64,000 nucleotides of DNA, from contig CAJINV010000013.1 in NCBI GenBank assembly GCA_905178155.1, positions 2,910,158 through 2,974,157 of the forward strand. Reading direction: 5' to 3'. Source of the stretch: Amoebophrya sp. A120 (taxonomy: Eukaryota; Sar; Dinophyceae; Syndiniales; Amoebophryaceae). The translations under genes and the position numbers were made by a program. Below are positions 19,884 through 32,300 of the stretch, in pieces. Within the stretch, counting starts at the first letter, position 1. Every line of letters starts with the position of its first letter. A model generated the notes under the pieces. The model was given only the letters and a program-made list of their open reading frames with translations, did not search any database and was not told where the DNA came from.

Positions 19884-20236
19884 GAATAAAAGCAAAACGG
19901 TAGCGCGAACCTGTCCTTCAGGTAAACAACATATATTGGACGCCCAGTCTTTATTTACAATTTTCGGTTGAAAAGTATAAGTTCCCATCGACGCAGATCC
20001 ACATTGTCCCAAAAAATACTTAGCAATCTCCCCGTTCATCGCATGTGCTCTGTTCTAGCTCCACCAGCCTCTTAGCCAACCTTTTATCATTTTATCAGAT
20101 CGCAAACCGAACTCTTTGCCCGAAGCACTCCCGCATGCCAATGCTAGTACGTTGAAAAATGCCTCGCACCAGACAAGATTGAAAACTACCCAAATATCGT
20201 GCTGTGAACAGGCAAGTCAATGTGAATCCATGCATA
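19884..20236. other. Nothing clear
   Basis: Starts with a GTATGT that may be the donor of an intron of the preceding gene. No other feature seen. Confidence 0.35.
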
Positions 20237-20760
20237 GCCAGGAGCTGCGCAACCAGCCGGAAATACCTGTCCGATATGCGTGACAAATATGTCTGGGTCC
20301 GGAATAATGCCACATTTGTGATGCTCGGCCACCAAGACGGCGCTGTAATTTACTGCATGACACGGAATAGCCAGATCGCTAGTCTGCTTGTACGGTAATG
20401 AAAGATTGGGGCTTACATATGTTTTTTAGTGAGTGCGTCTGTTAGAGTTACTATACTTACAGATGGACGCGGGCCGCGGATATCGGCCTTTCAAAAACTT
20501 GAAGTGCACACTCGCGTACCGGATTTTCTGTGTCACTTGCGCGGCTGCATCACAAATGTCGTGTCACTTGCTAGCTCGAGCCAGACATATTTGCAGTTGA
20601 TACGCGACCCTAAAACCCCAGTTCGAATCCCAGTAGACCCAAAATAATTATATCCCCTGAAAGCTAAAATTTTGCCCTAAGAACCCAAATAGAAGTAAGG
20701 CCGAGAGGACGCTGCAGGTCCCTGCGGAAGGAGAGAAAGCCCTGATGCCCCTTATTGTCT
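20237..20760. repeat. Dispersed intergenic repeat containing a family A-like element (copy I)
   Basis: The segment GGAGCTGCGCAACCAGCC... at 20237 is repeated at 22605. Inside it, 20275-20602 has family A-like ends (TATGCGTGACAAATATGTCT left, CAGACATATTTGCAGTTGATA right), with no clear target duplication (TCCGA versus CGCGA). Downstream of the right end, ACCCCAGTTCGAATCCCAGT and TGATGCCCCTT stretches recur near 24275-24374 and 24997-25063. Confidence 0.65.
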
Positions 20761-20786
20761 GCAGCACATAGAGCCCGATACAGGCT

Positions 20787-21517
20787 TTCATTGTCTGCAG
20801 CACTTGGATTTACCTCCCGTAGTTGACCACGCAAGCGCACTGTCACGCGTTGTCGTCCGCGCTATTCTTGACGGATTCTGTAGTAAACTGGTGTTGGTTT
20901 CTATCTTGGCAGCGTCGTTACGTGATCGCGCAAAAACACTTCGTCGTACAAATCAGGATACGATCATTGTTTTTTTTTTCCGTGGCGCACCGCGTATTTT
21001 CGTGTCTTAGTTCGCCCTTGGTGGAGCCGTAAGCTCTGACAGTCGTCGTGGCTCCGTCGTTCAGTAGGAACCTTTTTGATGATGCCTCTCGTACAATTTT
21101 ATTTTTACGTCCCGTGAGCAGGTCTGCATTTTTTCCGTCCGTCGTTTTCGTTGACAGAACTGGCACTGCTGCTTGGCTGACATGATAAGTTTGTTGTCGA
21201 AGATGAAAAGCGTAGTCGATCTGCTTCTTTGAACCTAGTATAAAAGCACAATAACTATCGCACCAGCTCCCCTCACTTGCTTCTACAGTGTAGTACGCGT
21301 GCTGTTGTACTACTAGAGCTTCGTTTTTTAAAATTCGAACGTAAACACAGGATCTGCTTGCAGCCAGTGTGATTGTGTCGCAGTGGCAGCTGAGCACAAC
21401 AGTGTTTGTGTGTTCTCTAGGTGTACTCCTACTGGCGTTGAGTATTAATTTTACGGATTTGAGTAGTTGTCTTTCAGATATCTTATCCTGCTTGAACAAC
21501 TTTCTTGAATTTCCATC
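20787..21517. repeat. Duplicated segment, copy 2 (without the 21-bp-TIR insertion)
   Basis: Homologous to 16635-16942 plus 18238-18696. The uninterrupted join near 21075-21110 (TTTTTGATGATGCCTCTCGT) defines the empty site of the 16943-18210 insertion. Confidence 0.75.
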
Positions 21518-22062
21518 ATGCCGCTGCGGAAATCGAAGTTTCCGCGGATCGGAGCGGCTACCGCCTCGACGGTTCCTCTCTTGGGGGGGGCGTTGTTGGC
21601 GCAGCGAAGATCATCAGCCCCACGAATACCCACACGTGGGTTGGATCGGAAACGTCGCCGTCGGGGTTTGTGGACATGGGTGGTCGCCGTGAGAAGAACC
21701 GTGCGCGCGACAAGGAAACGAAGAAGAAGAAGACGAGAAGTACGAAGGCAGGCCTAGCTGCTCGTGTTGGTGATGATTCTGGCCCAGGCCCAGCCGAGGA
21801 CGTGCTTCTGCGTGTAGCGTCGAAGGGTGCGACCGCCCCCGTGGAGGGTTTCCAAGGCTTGATCAACGCGCAAGCCAAAGCGGACGAAAACGCCGACTTT
21901 GTACAGGGTTATTTCGACAACATCGCTGGTGTAGCGAATGCAGCGGGATCGGTTTGGAATTATGTCGTTGCGCCGATCGGACAGTCGGTGGCGGACCAAT
22001 TCTTGAGTATGTCGGTGGCGGATCGGACAGTCGGTGGCGGATCGGACAGTCGGCTGGCTTGA
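21518..22062 (+). CDS. MPLRKSKF paralogue, copy 2 (frame change at an 8-G tract)
   Basis: ATG 21538 starts MPLRKSKFPRIGAATASTVP in the same context as copy 1 (TTGAATTTCCATC then ATG). An 8-G run at about 21583-21590 again separates this frame from the longer one that continues as PTNTHTWVGSETSPSG, then GGRREKNRARDKETKKKKT, AEDVLLRVASKGATAPVEG, ADENADFVQGYFDNIAGVAN and VWNYVVAPIGQSVADQF to a TGA at 22060. One extra G would fuse the two into a single protein of about 180 residues. The same shift in both paralogues means either a shared true frame not starting at MPLRKSKF, an error-prone homopolymer, or decay. Domain content: basic middle, then a helical C-terminal region. A short direct repeat of GTCGGTGGCGGATCGGACA lies at the end. 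No family recognised. Confidence 0.4.
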
Positions 22063-22604
22063 GTAATTTCTTGAGGAATACTAATTTCTAACGAGGAAGA
22101 GGAGCCTTGGCTTGCTAAGACCTCACTGGGTATGACTCCCGGTGTTGTTGGACAAGTCCTGAAGACGCATGTTGGAATCGTTAAACTGAAGTGGAGGAGA
22201 AGCAGAACAGCATCTTGACCTTCTCACTTTCCAACAAACAGGAGCTGATCTACTATTCTTTTATTACGGTTTATCGTCGTTCTAGTATTAAAAAAAATTT
22301 CTAATTTATTATTCTTGTACATTCTAATTTATTATTCTAATTGAAATAGAAATTGGCCTAACCAAGGACGAAAGTTTGAAAGGTGTTCTCTCTTCTCACG
22401 TGTCTAGTAGCGCTACCTCAATAAAAAGCACAACTTGGCGGAGCTGCCTTCTTGGCTCCCGCCTTAGAAACAGGGACACGTATGTCTATACTTTTGGTAA
22501 AAAAGGAGCTGTCACACACGACCAGATAAGATACTACCCAAAAGTTGTTCCTATGCCTTGGACATGCAAGTCCATCCTCATACATGCAAACCCACCCAAA
22601 GTTC
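22063..22604. other. AT-rich intergenic, nothing clear
   Basis: Includes homopolymeric and ATTCTAATTTATTATT-type repeats at 22260-22345. No gene seen. Confidence 0.4.
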
Positions 22605-24374
22605 GGAGCTGGAGCTGCGCAACCAGCCACAAATACCTGTCCTCGGTGCGATATCTATGCGTTGCAAATTTGTCTGGGCTCGGAATGGTGCCACATTTGT
22701 GATGGTCGGCTAGCAAGACCTCGAATTCCCCCGTAATGCATGACAGCACGAACGGAAAGAGTAAGCCGTCCCCGCGGTTGCGCCTTTCTTGGTACAGCGC
22801 TTCCCGTACATTACATCTATGCTGTTCCCACATTTTTACATATGGAAAAAAACACAAAAAAATTACATATGAGAAAAACACAAAAAAACTACATAGGAGA
22901 AAAACGCAAAAAAATTACATATGAGAAAAACGCAAAAAAATTACATATGAGAAAAACACCAAAAAAATTACATATGAGAAGAACAGTTCGCTCTGCTTCA
23001 GTGCTAAACCCAAACTTTGCTTCTTCAGGATTTTACTTTTCAGCTTATAAGAAGAACACAAAAAAATACACAGTCGCGGAACGCAGAAAAGTACGTATGG
23101 GATATTAGACGTACTCTCCTCTTTCTCCATCTCCTGGTGTCAATTTTAATTTTCTCGAAAACGTATATTAGATAATCACAAAAAGACTTCGCTGAGCTAG
23201 CAAACATAGGAACGAAACGCGAAGGGACCGAAGTTGCGCTCTGATCTTTTGATGAGCGCGCTTCTCCCTACTTAGGATTTGCGTGGCCTCATATTTGATC
23301 ATAAGGCTTCTCCGTGTCGACGGTTGCCCATTGGAAGTATGAGGACTCCATGTTATGCAGTTGTAAGCGGCCAACTGCACCAGCGGTCAACTGCACCAGC
23401 GGCAGCTGCTGTTCACCGTCGTGAGCAGAGCCGCTATTTACGAGCATAGTCAGGTAGTACTTAAGCGGTCGCGCTTTTATAACTGTCCCTGCTTATGTAA
23501 GTAAAGAGAAAGTGAAAGACCGAAGTAGACTTGAACTACAAAGACATAGCCTGTTGCTACTCTGACTTATATCGTGCCCGCCACATACTTTCCACCCTTT
23601 GTCGACTTTTATTCCCTAGCCGTACTCTAGATACCTTTCTCCACCATAGCATAGCACAAGCAAAAATTGCATATCCTGCTCAGCTGCGTGTTGCGTAGCA
23701 TACCCATGCAGCTTCGCCGCATGCTCTAGCATACATATTTCTTTGAAAACACTAAAAAAATATAACCAACATATGCGAAAAAACCAAAAAAAATCCAGTT
23801 ACGTGCACGAAAAAAACAAAAAAAATACATATACGCAGCCGAAGAGAACTCGAACTACAAAGACATAGCCTGTTGGTGTTGTAGTTTTTATCTCACCTCT
23901 CACCACATATTTTCGCTATCTGCGAGCAATTCCTCTCACCATTTGTGATGGTCGGCTAGCAAGACCTCGAATTCCGTAATGCATGACAGCACAGAGCAGG
24001 AGAGCGAGAGCCAGAGCGCTAGCGTGCTCGCAGTAAGTAAGTAGGAAAAACTGCTGCTTATTATTTTGTATTTTGACATACTAAACCTAAACGTAAACGT
24101 AAACCTACATCGACATGGAGTATGAGTGGCCTGCTCTGAAACTGAAACTTCTTGTAATGCACGCTCGCTTGCAGAATTTGAATTCAATTTGGTTTCTGTG
24201 TGTCCCTCGCGTGGCAGCACCCCCTATGTCATGTCACCTTACAGCCCGAGCCAGACGTATTTGCAGTTGATACGCGATCCCAAAACCCCAACTCCAACCC
24301 CAGTAGACCCGAAACATGAAGATATGCCCCAAAGCTACATATGTGCCCCAAGAACCCAAATAAAAGTAGGTCCG
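22605..24374. repeat. Dispersed intergenic repeat copy II, split by a 1.19-kb insertion
   Basis: The left half (22605-22749) matches 20237-20362. The right half (about 24190-24374) matches 20523-20690. Between them lies an insertion, about 22750-23940, bounded by a near-identical 52-55-bp direct repeat (22695-22749 and 23941-23992, differing by a 3-base C deletion). The insertion is A-rich and contains the tandem array at 22840-22985. Confidence 0.6.
22840..22985. repeat. A-rich tandem array, about 27-bp unit, 5-6 copies
   Basis: The unit is approximately AAAAAATTACATATGAGAAA plus ACAC/ACGC. Related scattered pieces occur at 23050-23075 and 23745-23835. It generates a repetitive ORF, which I regard as noncoding. 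Confidence 0.85.
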
Positions 24375-25461
24375 TGCGAAAAAGCACATGAAAAGCTGCT
24401 GCCATGGTGAAGAACGGTTAGTACAAGCGCAGGCCCTAGAGTGTAACATGAACGGAATCGGGCTACAAGGCCACAGGTAAATCACCCCTGCGTCTTCCGG
24501 TCGGCCTTTACGAAACTGACTACAAAAAACCGCGACGGTAGAAAAGGGGCGGTCTAGTCTACGGTCTAGATCGTCTCCACTACCATTCGAAAAAACGCAA
24601 GTCCCAGCTATAGTACAACAGGAGCGGCATCCGACCCGAGTGTAGTCAGCCGGACCATTTTTAGAAGACGTTGCGAGGTGGGCGGAGAGGCATCACGCGT
24701 GCAGTGGAACGAGAGGAAGGCCAGCGTTCAACTGTGTGATGTTCGTCGTATACTGTCCTGCCTAGTTCACTATTCGACTCCCTTCCACTTTTTGGTCCTT
24801 TTGGTGCGTTCACGCACATCCAGGATTTTTGTGGTCGGGAGCCCGCCGAAGTTTTGCGCGCGGGTTTAGCCCTCTTCTACCCCCCGAAAAAAGGCACGTC
24901 TTCGGACCCTTCAGGTCGGTGCCCCTCCGCCCGCGTTGCGCCCGCGCTTCGCCATCAGCATCAGCATCAACTATGTAGGTTATCTCTCTCTCTCTCAAAT
25001 AAAAGTAGGTCCGAGAGGACGCTGAAGGCCCCTGGGGGAGAGAAAGCCCTGATGCCCCTTTTAAGAAGATCGTGTTCGAAAGCAACGGCAGATCTGGGCG
25101 CAGCCGTAGGGATCACTCGACGACGCGCAGAAAATTTTATGTGTGCTTGCAATGATGTCATCTAGATCTATTGCTACTTACTATTGCCGCGCACAGCATG
25201 TTTTTTTTTTTTCATAGCCAGCATATCAGATCTCAGAATTCTCATGGCTCATAGAAGTTGTGCTCTTACTTAGTCGCTTTGCCTGCCTAGGCGGATCATC
25301 AAAAATTTAAGGTCTCGTACAGAGGCAGCGTTCTAGTTCTTTTCTTGTACTTACAAATGTTGGCGAGCTCTTGTTGTTTCATTTCATATGCGTTTTGGAG
25401 ATCTAAAGCCTGTCCTGCAGCGATGTATTGTTCGTGCGGTGGGAAAAATAGCTAGCTTGCC
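24375..25461. other. Gene-poor; probable second insertion with 17-bp direct repeats
   Basis: AAATAAAAGTAGGTCCG occurs at 24358-24374 and again at 24997-25013, and the dispersed repeat continues after the second copy (to about 25063). About 620 bp (24375-24996) therefore appear to be inserted in the repeat. A short (TC)n run precedes the second copy. The rest, to 25461, shows nothing recognisable. Confidence 0.5.
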
Positions 25462-25653
25462 GTGGGTCCGGCGATATTATCTATCAAAGCAAATTTAGTA
25501 GAGGAACAAGAAAAGGACTGCAATTTTTATATCACGTGTAGAGTCGGTGTCGGTCGTGCGTTTCGTTCTAATTACATTTTCGAAAGAGAAATAAAAATCA
25601 ATGACCACCCGGCGGACGACGACTGCGACGTTCTTTGCACACGCCGCAACAAA

Positions 25654-26022
25654 ATGAGAACGGGCGTCCTGACCCCACAACCACCCTCGTCGAGCGCCAG
25701 CGGCTCCCGGGCCGCCTGTTTTGCTGCCCGTCAGGTAGTAGTGGATCTGCCACCTGCGAAGCGTGTGATTCTTAAGACCACCCGGAAGGGTTGTCGCGGC
25801 AACGCAGCGCGGGCGCGTTCCGCCTCTCCAGCGCAGCTGCAGGAACTGCATTACAATGCCTGCACAAAAAGCAGACACGTCGCTTGCAGAGGAAACGCTA
25901 CAGGTCCATGCAACCTCGAGTGTGCTGATCATGTGCAGGGACTCTCACAACTAGAGGGACAGTACTACTTTTTAGCCACCTCCACATCAGCGGGATCTGC
26001 TTCTCCCTACCCGCGCCCGTAG
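25654..26022 (+). CDS. Weak hypothetical ORF
   Basis: ATG 25654 opens 122 codons to TAG (MRTGVLTPQPPSSSASG..., ending SASPYPRP). The frame is open further upstream without an ATG. Composition (Cys, Arg, Ser, Ala) is unlike that of the secure genes, no domain is seen and no element interrupts it. It may be leader sequence of the following gene. Confidence 0.2.
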   Translation: MRTGVLTPQPPSSSASGSRAACFAARQVVVDLPPAKRVILKTTRKGCRGNAARARSASPAQLQELHYNACTKSRHVACRGNATGPCNLECADHVQGLSQLEGQYYFLATSTSAGSASPYPRP

Positions 26023-26304
26023 TACACGGTTTCACTCAAAGGAGAGTCCGACGTTCGCCCAACCGACTAAGGTGGCTTCGCCGGGTAGTTCACGTGCGAC
26101 TGAACTCAACAAGAAGTACTTGCGGAGCTGGAGCCGGGCGACCAGCAAGGAGTGCATCAATTGCAAATAAAATCAGCGAGAAATAATTTCTGGTCGGAAA
26201 ATAATGACGATTACTACCGGATGAAACTCGTTCGATTGAATTCGCTTCTGGGCAACTGAAAGGTCGCAGTGTGCTAGCAGTAAAGCAGGCTAGTTTTGAA
26301 GAAG

Positions 26305-29300
26305 ATGGAGTTCGTGACCGCGGCGTTTGCGGGCACGCTCGCGTCCACGGCGCAGCAGATCTGTATCCTGAGTAAAAACGTACCCACACCAGAGTTGTAA
26401 TGCAGATTTGCAAAGACAGGAAGACTTGTAATGCGCATCCGAATGAGAGCCATTTCCAGTCGTGTTTTGGAATTTGTGATGCTGTGAACAGGATGAGCAG
26501 ATGAATCTGTGATGCGGCTGCACTTTCTAACCTGCACAACACTGCAGAGTGCAACTTGTCATGCGTGACTCACAAAACTCCTCGGCTTGTGTTGCAAAAT
26601 CCCCATCCTGACTCTGGTGTGGGTACGTGTTTACTCAGGATAATCTGGGGCTACAACCTATCCACTGCAAATGTGTCTGGGCGGTCTGGAATAAACTTGT
26701 CCCGCGGGGGCTCATAGGTGAATGACAATATGTTAACTTCTACAGGACGCAGCCACGCATGACAGCTCTCTGAACGTTCCTGTGGTGCGTAAGTAACGCG
26801 CATGGAGGATGAGCATTGGTATTGCTGCATGACACAGAGACAGCACTGTTTTGCCACAACTCGATGCATATTTACAGAGTTCGGGAATACGGAAGTTCAG
26901 CATAAATAATACAGATCCTGCATTCTGGCAGACCCAGACATGTTTGCAGTTGACACAACCGAAATTTGTACAATTTCGACACCCACATGCGGCAGGCCAG
27001 CGTCACGCAGCGCCAGTGGGGCCGGAAGGAGTGGCTGTGGCTGCATCGCGAGGACATTTCGAATTTGGTGAACATGACCACGAGCAAGTATGAAAAGAAA
27101 AAATCCCCCCTCCCCATATTGACAACGTACTTTTTCGAAAATTTGTGTTTCTGATTTGTGACCACAAATGGTCTCTGTGTTGCATGAAGGCAACCCCACA
27201 GGCTCCGCCGCTTTCTACAGGCGGTTTGTCATGCTCTTGCTCCTACAGCGTAGACGTCTGCCACGCTAAGCGCCTAGGCCAAGACCTCTCTACTCAGACT
27301 TGATACGGGTCTGCAGTCCTCTCCAGCAAGACAAACCTGATTTGTGTACACAAAGAAATCCAGCAACAGAAGTTTTCACTTCAATATGGGGAGGGGGGAT
27401 TTTTCCTTTCGATAGCAAGATGGGCATCTACACCGTGTTCTGCGTGCTGCAATTGGGATCGCTCTTCTCCTTCCTCTCTGAGGGGAAAATGCTGTACGCC
27501 TATACGGAGGACCCTATCCCGCAGAAAATTCGCACCGCGTGTTTGGTCGTGCGATTCTGCATCGAAGTTGTAGAGGCCAAGACACATGATGAAAAAAGAA
27601 AAGGATCACGTGGATTGTTGCCGCAGGAATAAGTAGATTATCTGTCATGAATATACGTACTTACACAGCCTGCTGCTCCTGATGAACACCTCACAGAACG
27701 ACGGAAGATATTTCAATGGCTCTATGCATCACAGACATGGCGTGCTCTGCTTTTTTTCTGCGTGATAGACCAGGAGCACAGCGTGCCGATCTCGCCCGAG
27801 TGGATCACGCTCCCCTACTCCATCGCCTGGACCGCCTCCTTCGTGTATCTGATGCTGGCCACCTGGCTGGCGCTGCACGCGTCGGTGCTCGCGTCCTCGG
27901 GTTCCACGTCCTTGCTGTTGCAGTCGAATCAGCTCCGGTCCTTTCCCACGGGGATCGAGGTCGATCAGGTGCGCCGCAAGTACTACGACTTCGAGCAGGT
28001 GCAGGGCGAGCGGGCGCTGCGCGTGCCCTTTGTGGACCGAGTGGGCAACGAGGTCGACAGTAGGTGGCTTCATAAAGATAACGCACCGGAACAACATCAA
28101 CTGACCTATTGCGGCGCAGAAGATGAAACGAAAACCACGATTCTTGGGAGGAGAGATCGCAAATGCGAGCCACTTTTTGGGGCACTGTCCTCGGCTGCAA
28201 CAAGGAGCAACGATTTATTCCACTACCACCCCGACGGGATGGAGCACTGTTTCTTGAACGAAATCGCGGAGGAAGCCAGTCGGCGGGACTACGTGGCGTC
28301 CGCAGCAGGGGTCGGCCCGTCCGCCACTTCTTGCCCCATACACCACATGGCGGAACAAGTGAAACACGCGCCAGGTCAGGGAGCTGGCGTGCCTGCATTG
28401 AGAGCTTCGAACGCCACCGCATCTATCGGAGAAAAGAGAACTGTCTCGACATTGCAGGAACATGCCGAGAGCCGAGCTCTGGTTACAGTACACAATGAGC
28501 AGCCTGCTGTTGGTTTGAGCACCAGCTGCGAGCACGGCGACGCGGCGTCCGCCCTCTCCTGGAACCAGCGTCGCGTCAGTCTGGGGGAGGCAAACATTCA
28601 CATGAAGCACTGCTTCACCAAACCAGGCGTCGTCAAGAGCACGGCGGTGGCGCAGCCGGTACGTAGTCGAAACCATGCGCAACAAGAAATGCTTTATTTT
28701 TCCGCTGCGCCCACTCCAGCGCAGACGGGAGCCGCTGGTGAAGTGCCAGAAGCGTCCCGCTACGGAGACGTAGAATTGCAGAACCCGCAGTCTCATCTGC
28801 CACCCCGCCCCTTCCCGCCGCTTTCGCAGCCCCAGCAGGCCCAGTTTCTGGTGCGGGCGTCGCACTTGGACCAGTATCGCTGTCTGCAACGGCACTGGCA
28901 GAGCTACGACGCGTACGCGCGGGTGGCCATGTTGACCGGCACGCTGTACTTTCTGACGGCCGCGAGCCTGTATGCGTCGCTGTACTACTTCAAGACGTCC
29001 CCCTTCATTTCCTTCGTCTCCGTCTTCGTCCTGGCGTGGTGCAAGCTCGCGGTTGCGAAACTGGACTTCAGCGCCAGCCGCGGGTGGCACCTTTGGTTCG
29101 ACGTGTGCATCTTCTGCGAGTCCTGCTGCCACTGCTGCGCCGTGTTTCTGGAGCGGTGCGACTACAGCGCGCAGAACCCGGAGTTTCGCTTCGTCATGCG
29201 CCACCTGTGCACCGGCGTGCAGCTGTTCACCTTGTTTTCCTGGACCGTGGTGGTGGTGGTGTTGGCGCAGCCCGCGGGCGAGGAAGACGAAGACTTTTAC

Positions 29301-32300
29301 GTGGAGGAAACGGAAGAAGGGTCCCCGAACTTCGTCGAAATCCACCATCTTGCTCCAGGGCAGAGGAAAGAACTGGACAAAATTCCGGAGACGAGTGAAG
29401 TAGACCTGAACGCCGGCCCGCCGGAGGAACGTCGTGAACTGCTTGTTTTGCCGGGGCGTCATGAAGAGCAGAATTCTACTTGTTCGCGGCTCGTCGTCCC
29501 TTCTGGTAGTTCTCTACTTGTGCCCGCCACTGCTAGAAGGGGGTCCGCGAAAATCGTCGTTCCCGCCCGGAGGAGAAAGAAGAGCCGGGAGTCTTTGTTT
29601 TCAAAAGCGCGGAACAGTTTTACGCTGCTGCGGTCCTCGGAAACGAGCGAACCGGACAGCGGCTATGGTGGTCCCACCTTCGGCGCGCATTCTTTCGGAT
29701 TGCATGTCAATTTCAACGAAGGTTATTTACAAGAGAGACATGAACTGAATCTGAATCCGCTGCAGGAGCAACAGCAACGCTCTTGGGACGGGAACAACCA
29801 GGACGCGGGCGTGACTGTATCAGCTTCATCTGCTGGCGCCCGAGGTGACAAGAACAGAAAAGCGCACACCTCCACCTCTGCGCCACCTGCCGAAGCCGAC
29901 CGTTCCGCCAGCTCGCAAACGGGGTTTCCTTTGCAGATGACGGATATAAACGATGAGAAGGCTACAGCTTCTTCTGTGCACGCCAGGACAAGAACTATGG
30001 TGTCCACGAGTTGCGCTCCTCAAGTGCGAGCGAAGGAACACCACCCCTTGCTTTTCGAGCGGGTGAAGCGGCGCGCCCATTTGCCGACCCGGTTCCGTTC
30101 CGTCGCCTACATGGACGCCCTGGCGTGGCGGCGCGCCGACCTGGCACTCGGTGTGGGGCCGCCGCCCTATCCTGTGTAAAAACGTCCCCACCTTCAGACT
30201 TGTCGTACAAATCTGCAAGCTTCAAATGCTATCTGGTAGTTTATCAGGGTAGAGCCAGGATATAATGTCCGTCGACTTGTGATGCTGCAGCTGCACTAGC
30301 TAAAAAAACAGGATGACTACACTGCGAGCCAAAAGTTGTCATGCGCGACAGGAGCCAAGACTTGTTCGTTTCTGTAGCAAAGCCACCATTTTGACTCTGG
30401 GGTGGGGACGTTTTTACACAGGATGCGCCCGCGAATTTCTTCTACCACCAGATGGCTCCGCCAACTCCGGGGAACTACTCTGTTGTTCGAGGAGAGGAAG
30501 AGCACAGAGACATAAACAGGGGCGCGACTTCTAGTACGACCCGAGGTGATATTTCCAAGTACAACAACAAAAAAGCCCCAATACCGGGCGTGGACAACGC
30601 GCAGCTCCTCGAGGCAGGTGTAGGTTTGCGAGGCGGTGTGCCAGCTAGAATGGACGAGAAATTCGCTCTCTCCTCTACAGCTGGGAATAAGATTGGAGTA
30701 ACGGCCACCTCCTCCTCGCATCGTCCCAATGCGGGTGACTCATCAGACGCCGGCCGCAGGAATGATCAAACGCTTGCCTCTGCCGTGTTCGACACGGTCG
30801 TCAAGGCCACGGCCAGTCTCGGGTCCGCGGCGTTTGCGTTGTTCCAGCGGATGCGGGCGAATAGAGGAGGAGCCGGCGTTTTAATACAGGGAGATCCGCA
30901 ACATGCTGGTGGCTCCGATTTGGAAAACCTTTCGCAAGACCGACCAGCACCGGGTCTAGGTACATCTTCGACCGCGGTGGTTGGTAGAAGCACAGGCAGT
31001 GTGGGTACTAGTGGAACAATGATAAGTACAAAAGAGGTGGACAACTACACAAAAACAACCCTCCCAAATCAAGAAATTCCGTTCGAGGCGCGGTCCAACA
31101 CTCCCGCGGTGCAATATCTCCATGCTCCATGCGCAATCCCGGTCGCCCCCGTCGTGGGAAGCGAGGCAGACCGGGCGGTGTCGCACTTGATCCACTTGGC
31201 GCACGAGAAGCAGCACGGACGATTCTTCGAAAGTGCGGACGCGAAGGAGCTGCTAGCCGGGGCTTTGGTGGTTCAGGAAGAGGCGGAGATTTTCGGAAGT
31301 AGTAGTAATTATAAAACGACGCCAGATGATGAATTAAGAAAACAACCTACAGCATCTTCCTCCCTTCAAAACCATTTGAACACAACGCCGACCTGTTTCC
31401 CGGATTTGAGCAGCGTGTTCAGGTCTGCGGGGACAAGTAGCAGCAGCAGAGGTCCCACGCGTGCAGCTGGGGATGAAGAAGAGCACCTCCGCCGGGACCA
31501 GCATTTATTTAATCGGGGAGCGGAAAGAACCGGGAATGATAATTCTAATTCCAGTGGACGAGAAACAGAGATAGAGGCATCAGCCTCTGCTGTTCTAGCT
31601 GAAACAACCACCAGCAAAACCAGGCCGCATGATCATGCTGCAGCTGGTAAAAAGTTCGCTGAAGCAGCCGAGGCGACAGAAGCTCTAGTAGTATCACCCG
31701 ACAGGCGAGAGAAATCTCTACTCGGAAATTATAACCAGAACGCAGCGGACGGCCGAGAAACCGCATTAAGAGGCCGTGATTCTTTCTACCTTCGGGACAC
31801 ACACCAGGAGCAATTTCGACACACCGGAGAGGTGCTGCTTGTTTTCGCGCCCCACACGGCACGGGAGATCATCGCAGCGGCGTCTACTTTCGAAACATCG
31901 TGGTCTTCCGGACACGAAGCAAATCGTCTATTAGAGCCATGCTTTGTTCGAAACAGAATTGCGTCAGCCGCGGACTACTACACCAGTTGGGTGTTCGTGC
32001 TCCAGGAGGTGAGTTACTGGCTGAAATTCGTGGAGAAATACGACCCGGAGCAGGAACATCTGGACCTGTGGCACGGAAGGCTGGGTCGGATGTATGCGCA
32101 GTTTCAGAATGCTGTAGAGGAAGTGTGCGCGAGAATTGTATCAGTTGTAGATGATCAGTCTGAAGATGCATCGGGAACAACCCCTACTACTACACAATTG
32201 GCGGTGAAACCGTTTCAAGTGCCGGAAAAGCGGTTCGTCGAAGTAAACGGGTTTGATGCGTACTCGGGACTGTGGTTCCAGACCTACTGTGGCGTCGACG

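Noticed and set aside
20618-20640. tRNA-like B box (AGTTCGAATCCCAG) suggesting a tRNA gene or SINE
   Set aside because: The flanking bases do not form a T stem, and no A box or acceptor stem could be found. The related copy near 24290 lacks the box. Kept only as part of the dispersed repeat.
22740-23108. ORF with repeated KKLHMRKT units
   Set aside because: Translation of the 27-bp A-rich tandem array; noncoding-looking flanks.
28215-29462. 415-codon minus-strand ORF
   Set aside because: Shadow of the giant membrane-protein gene, whose + strand frame has membrane segments and in-phase element junctions.
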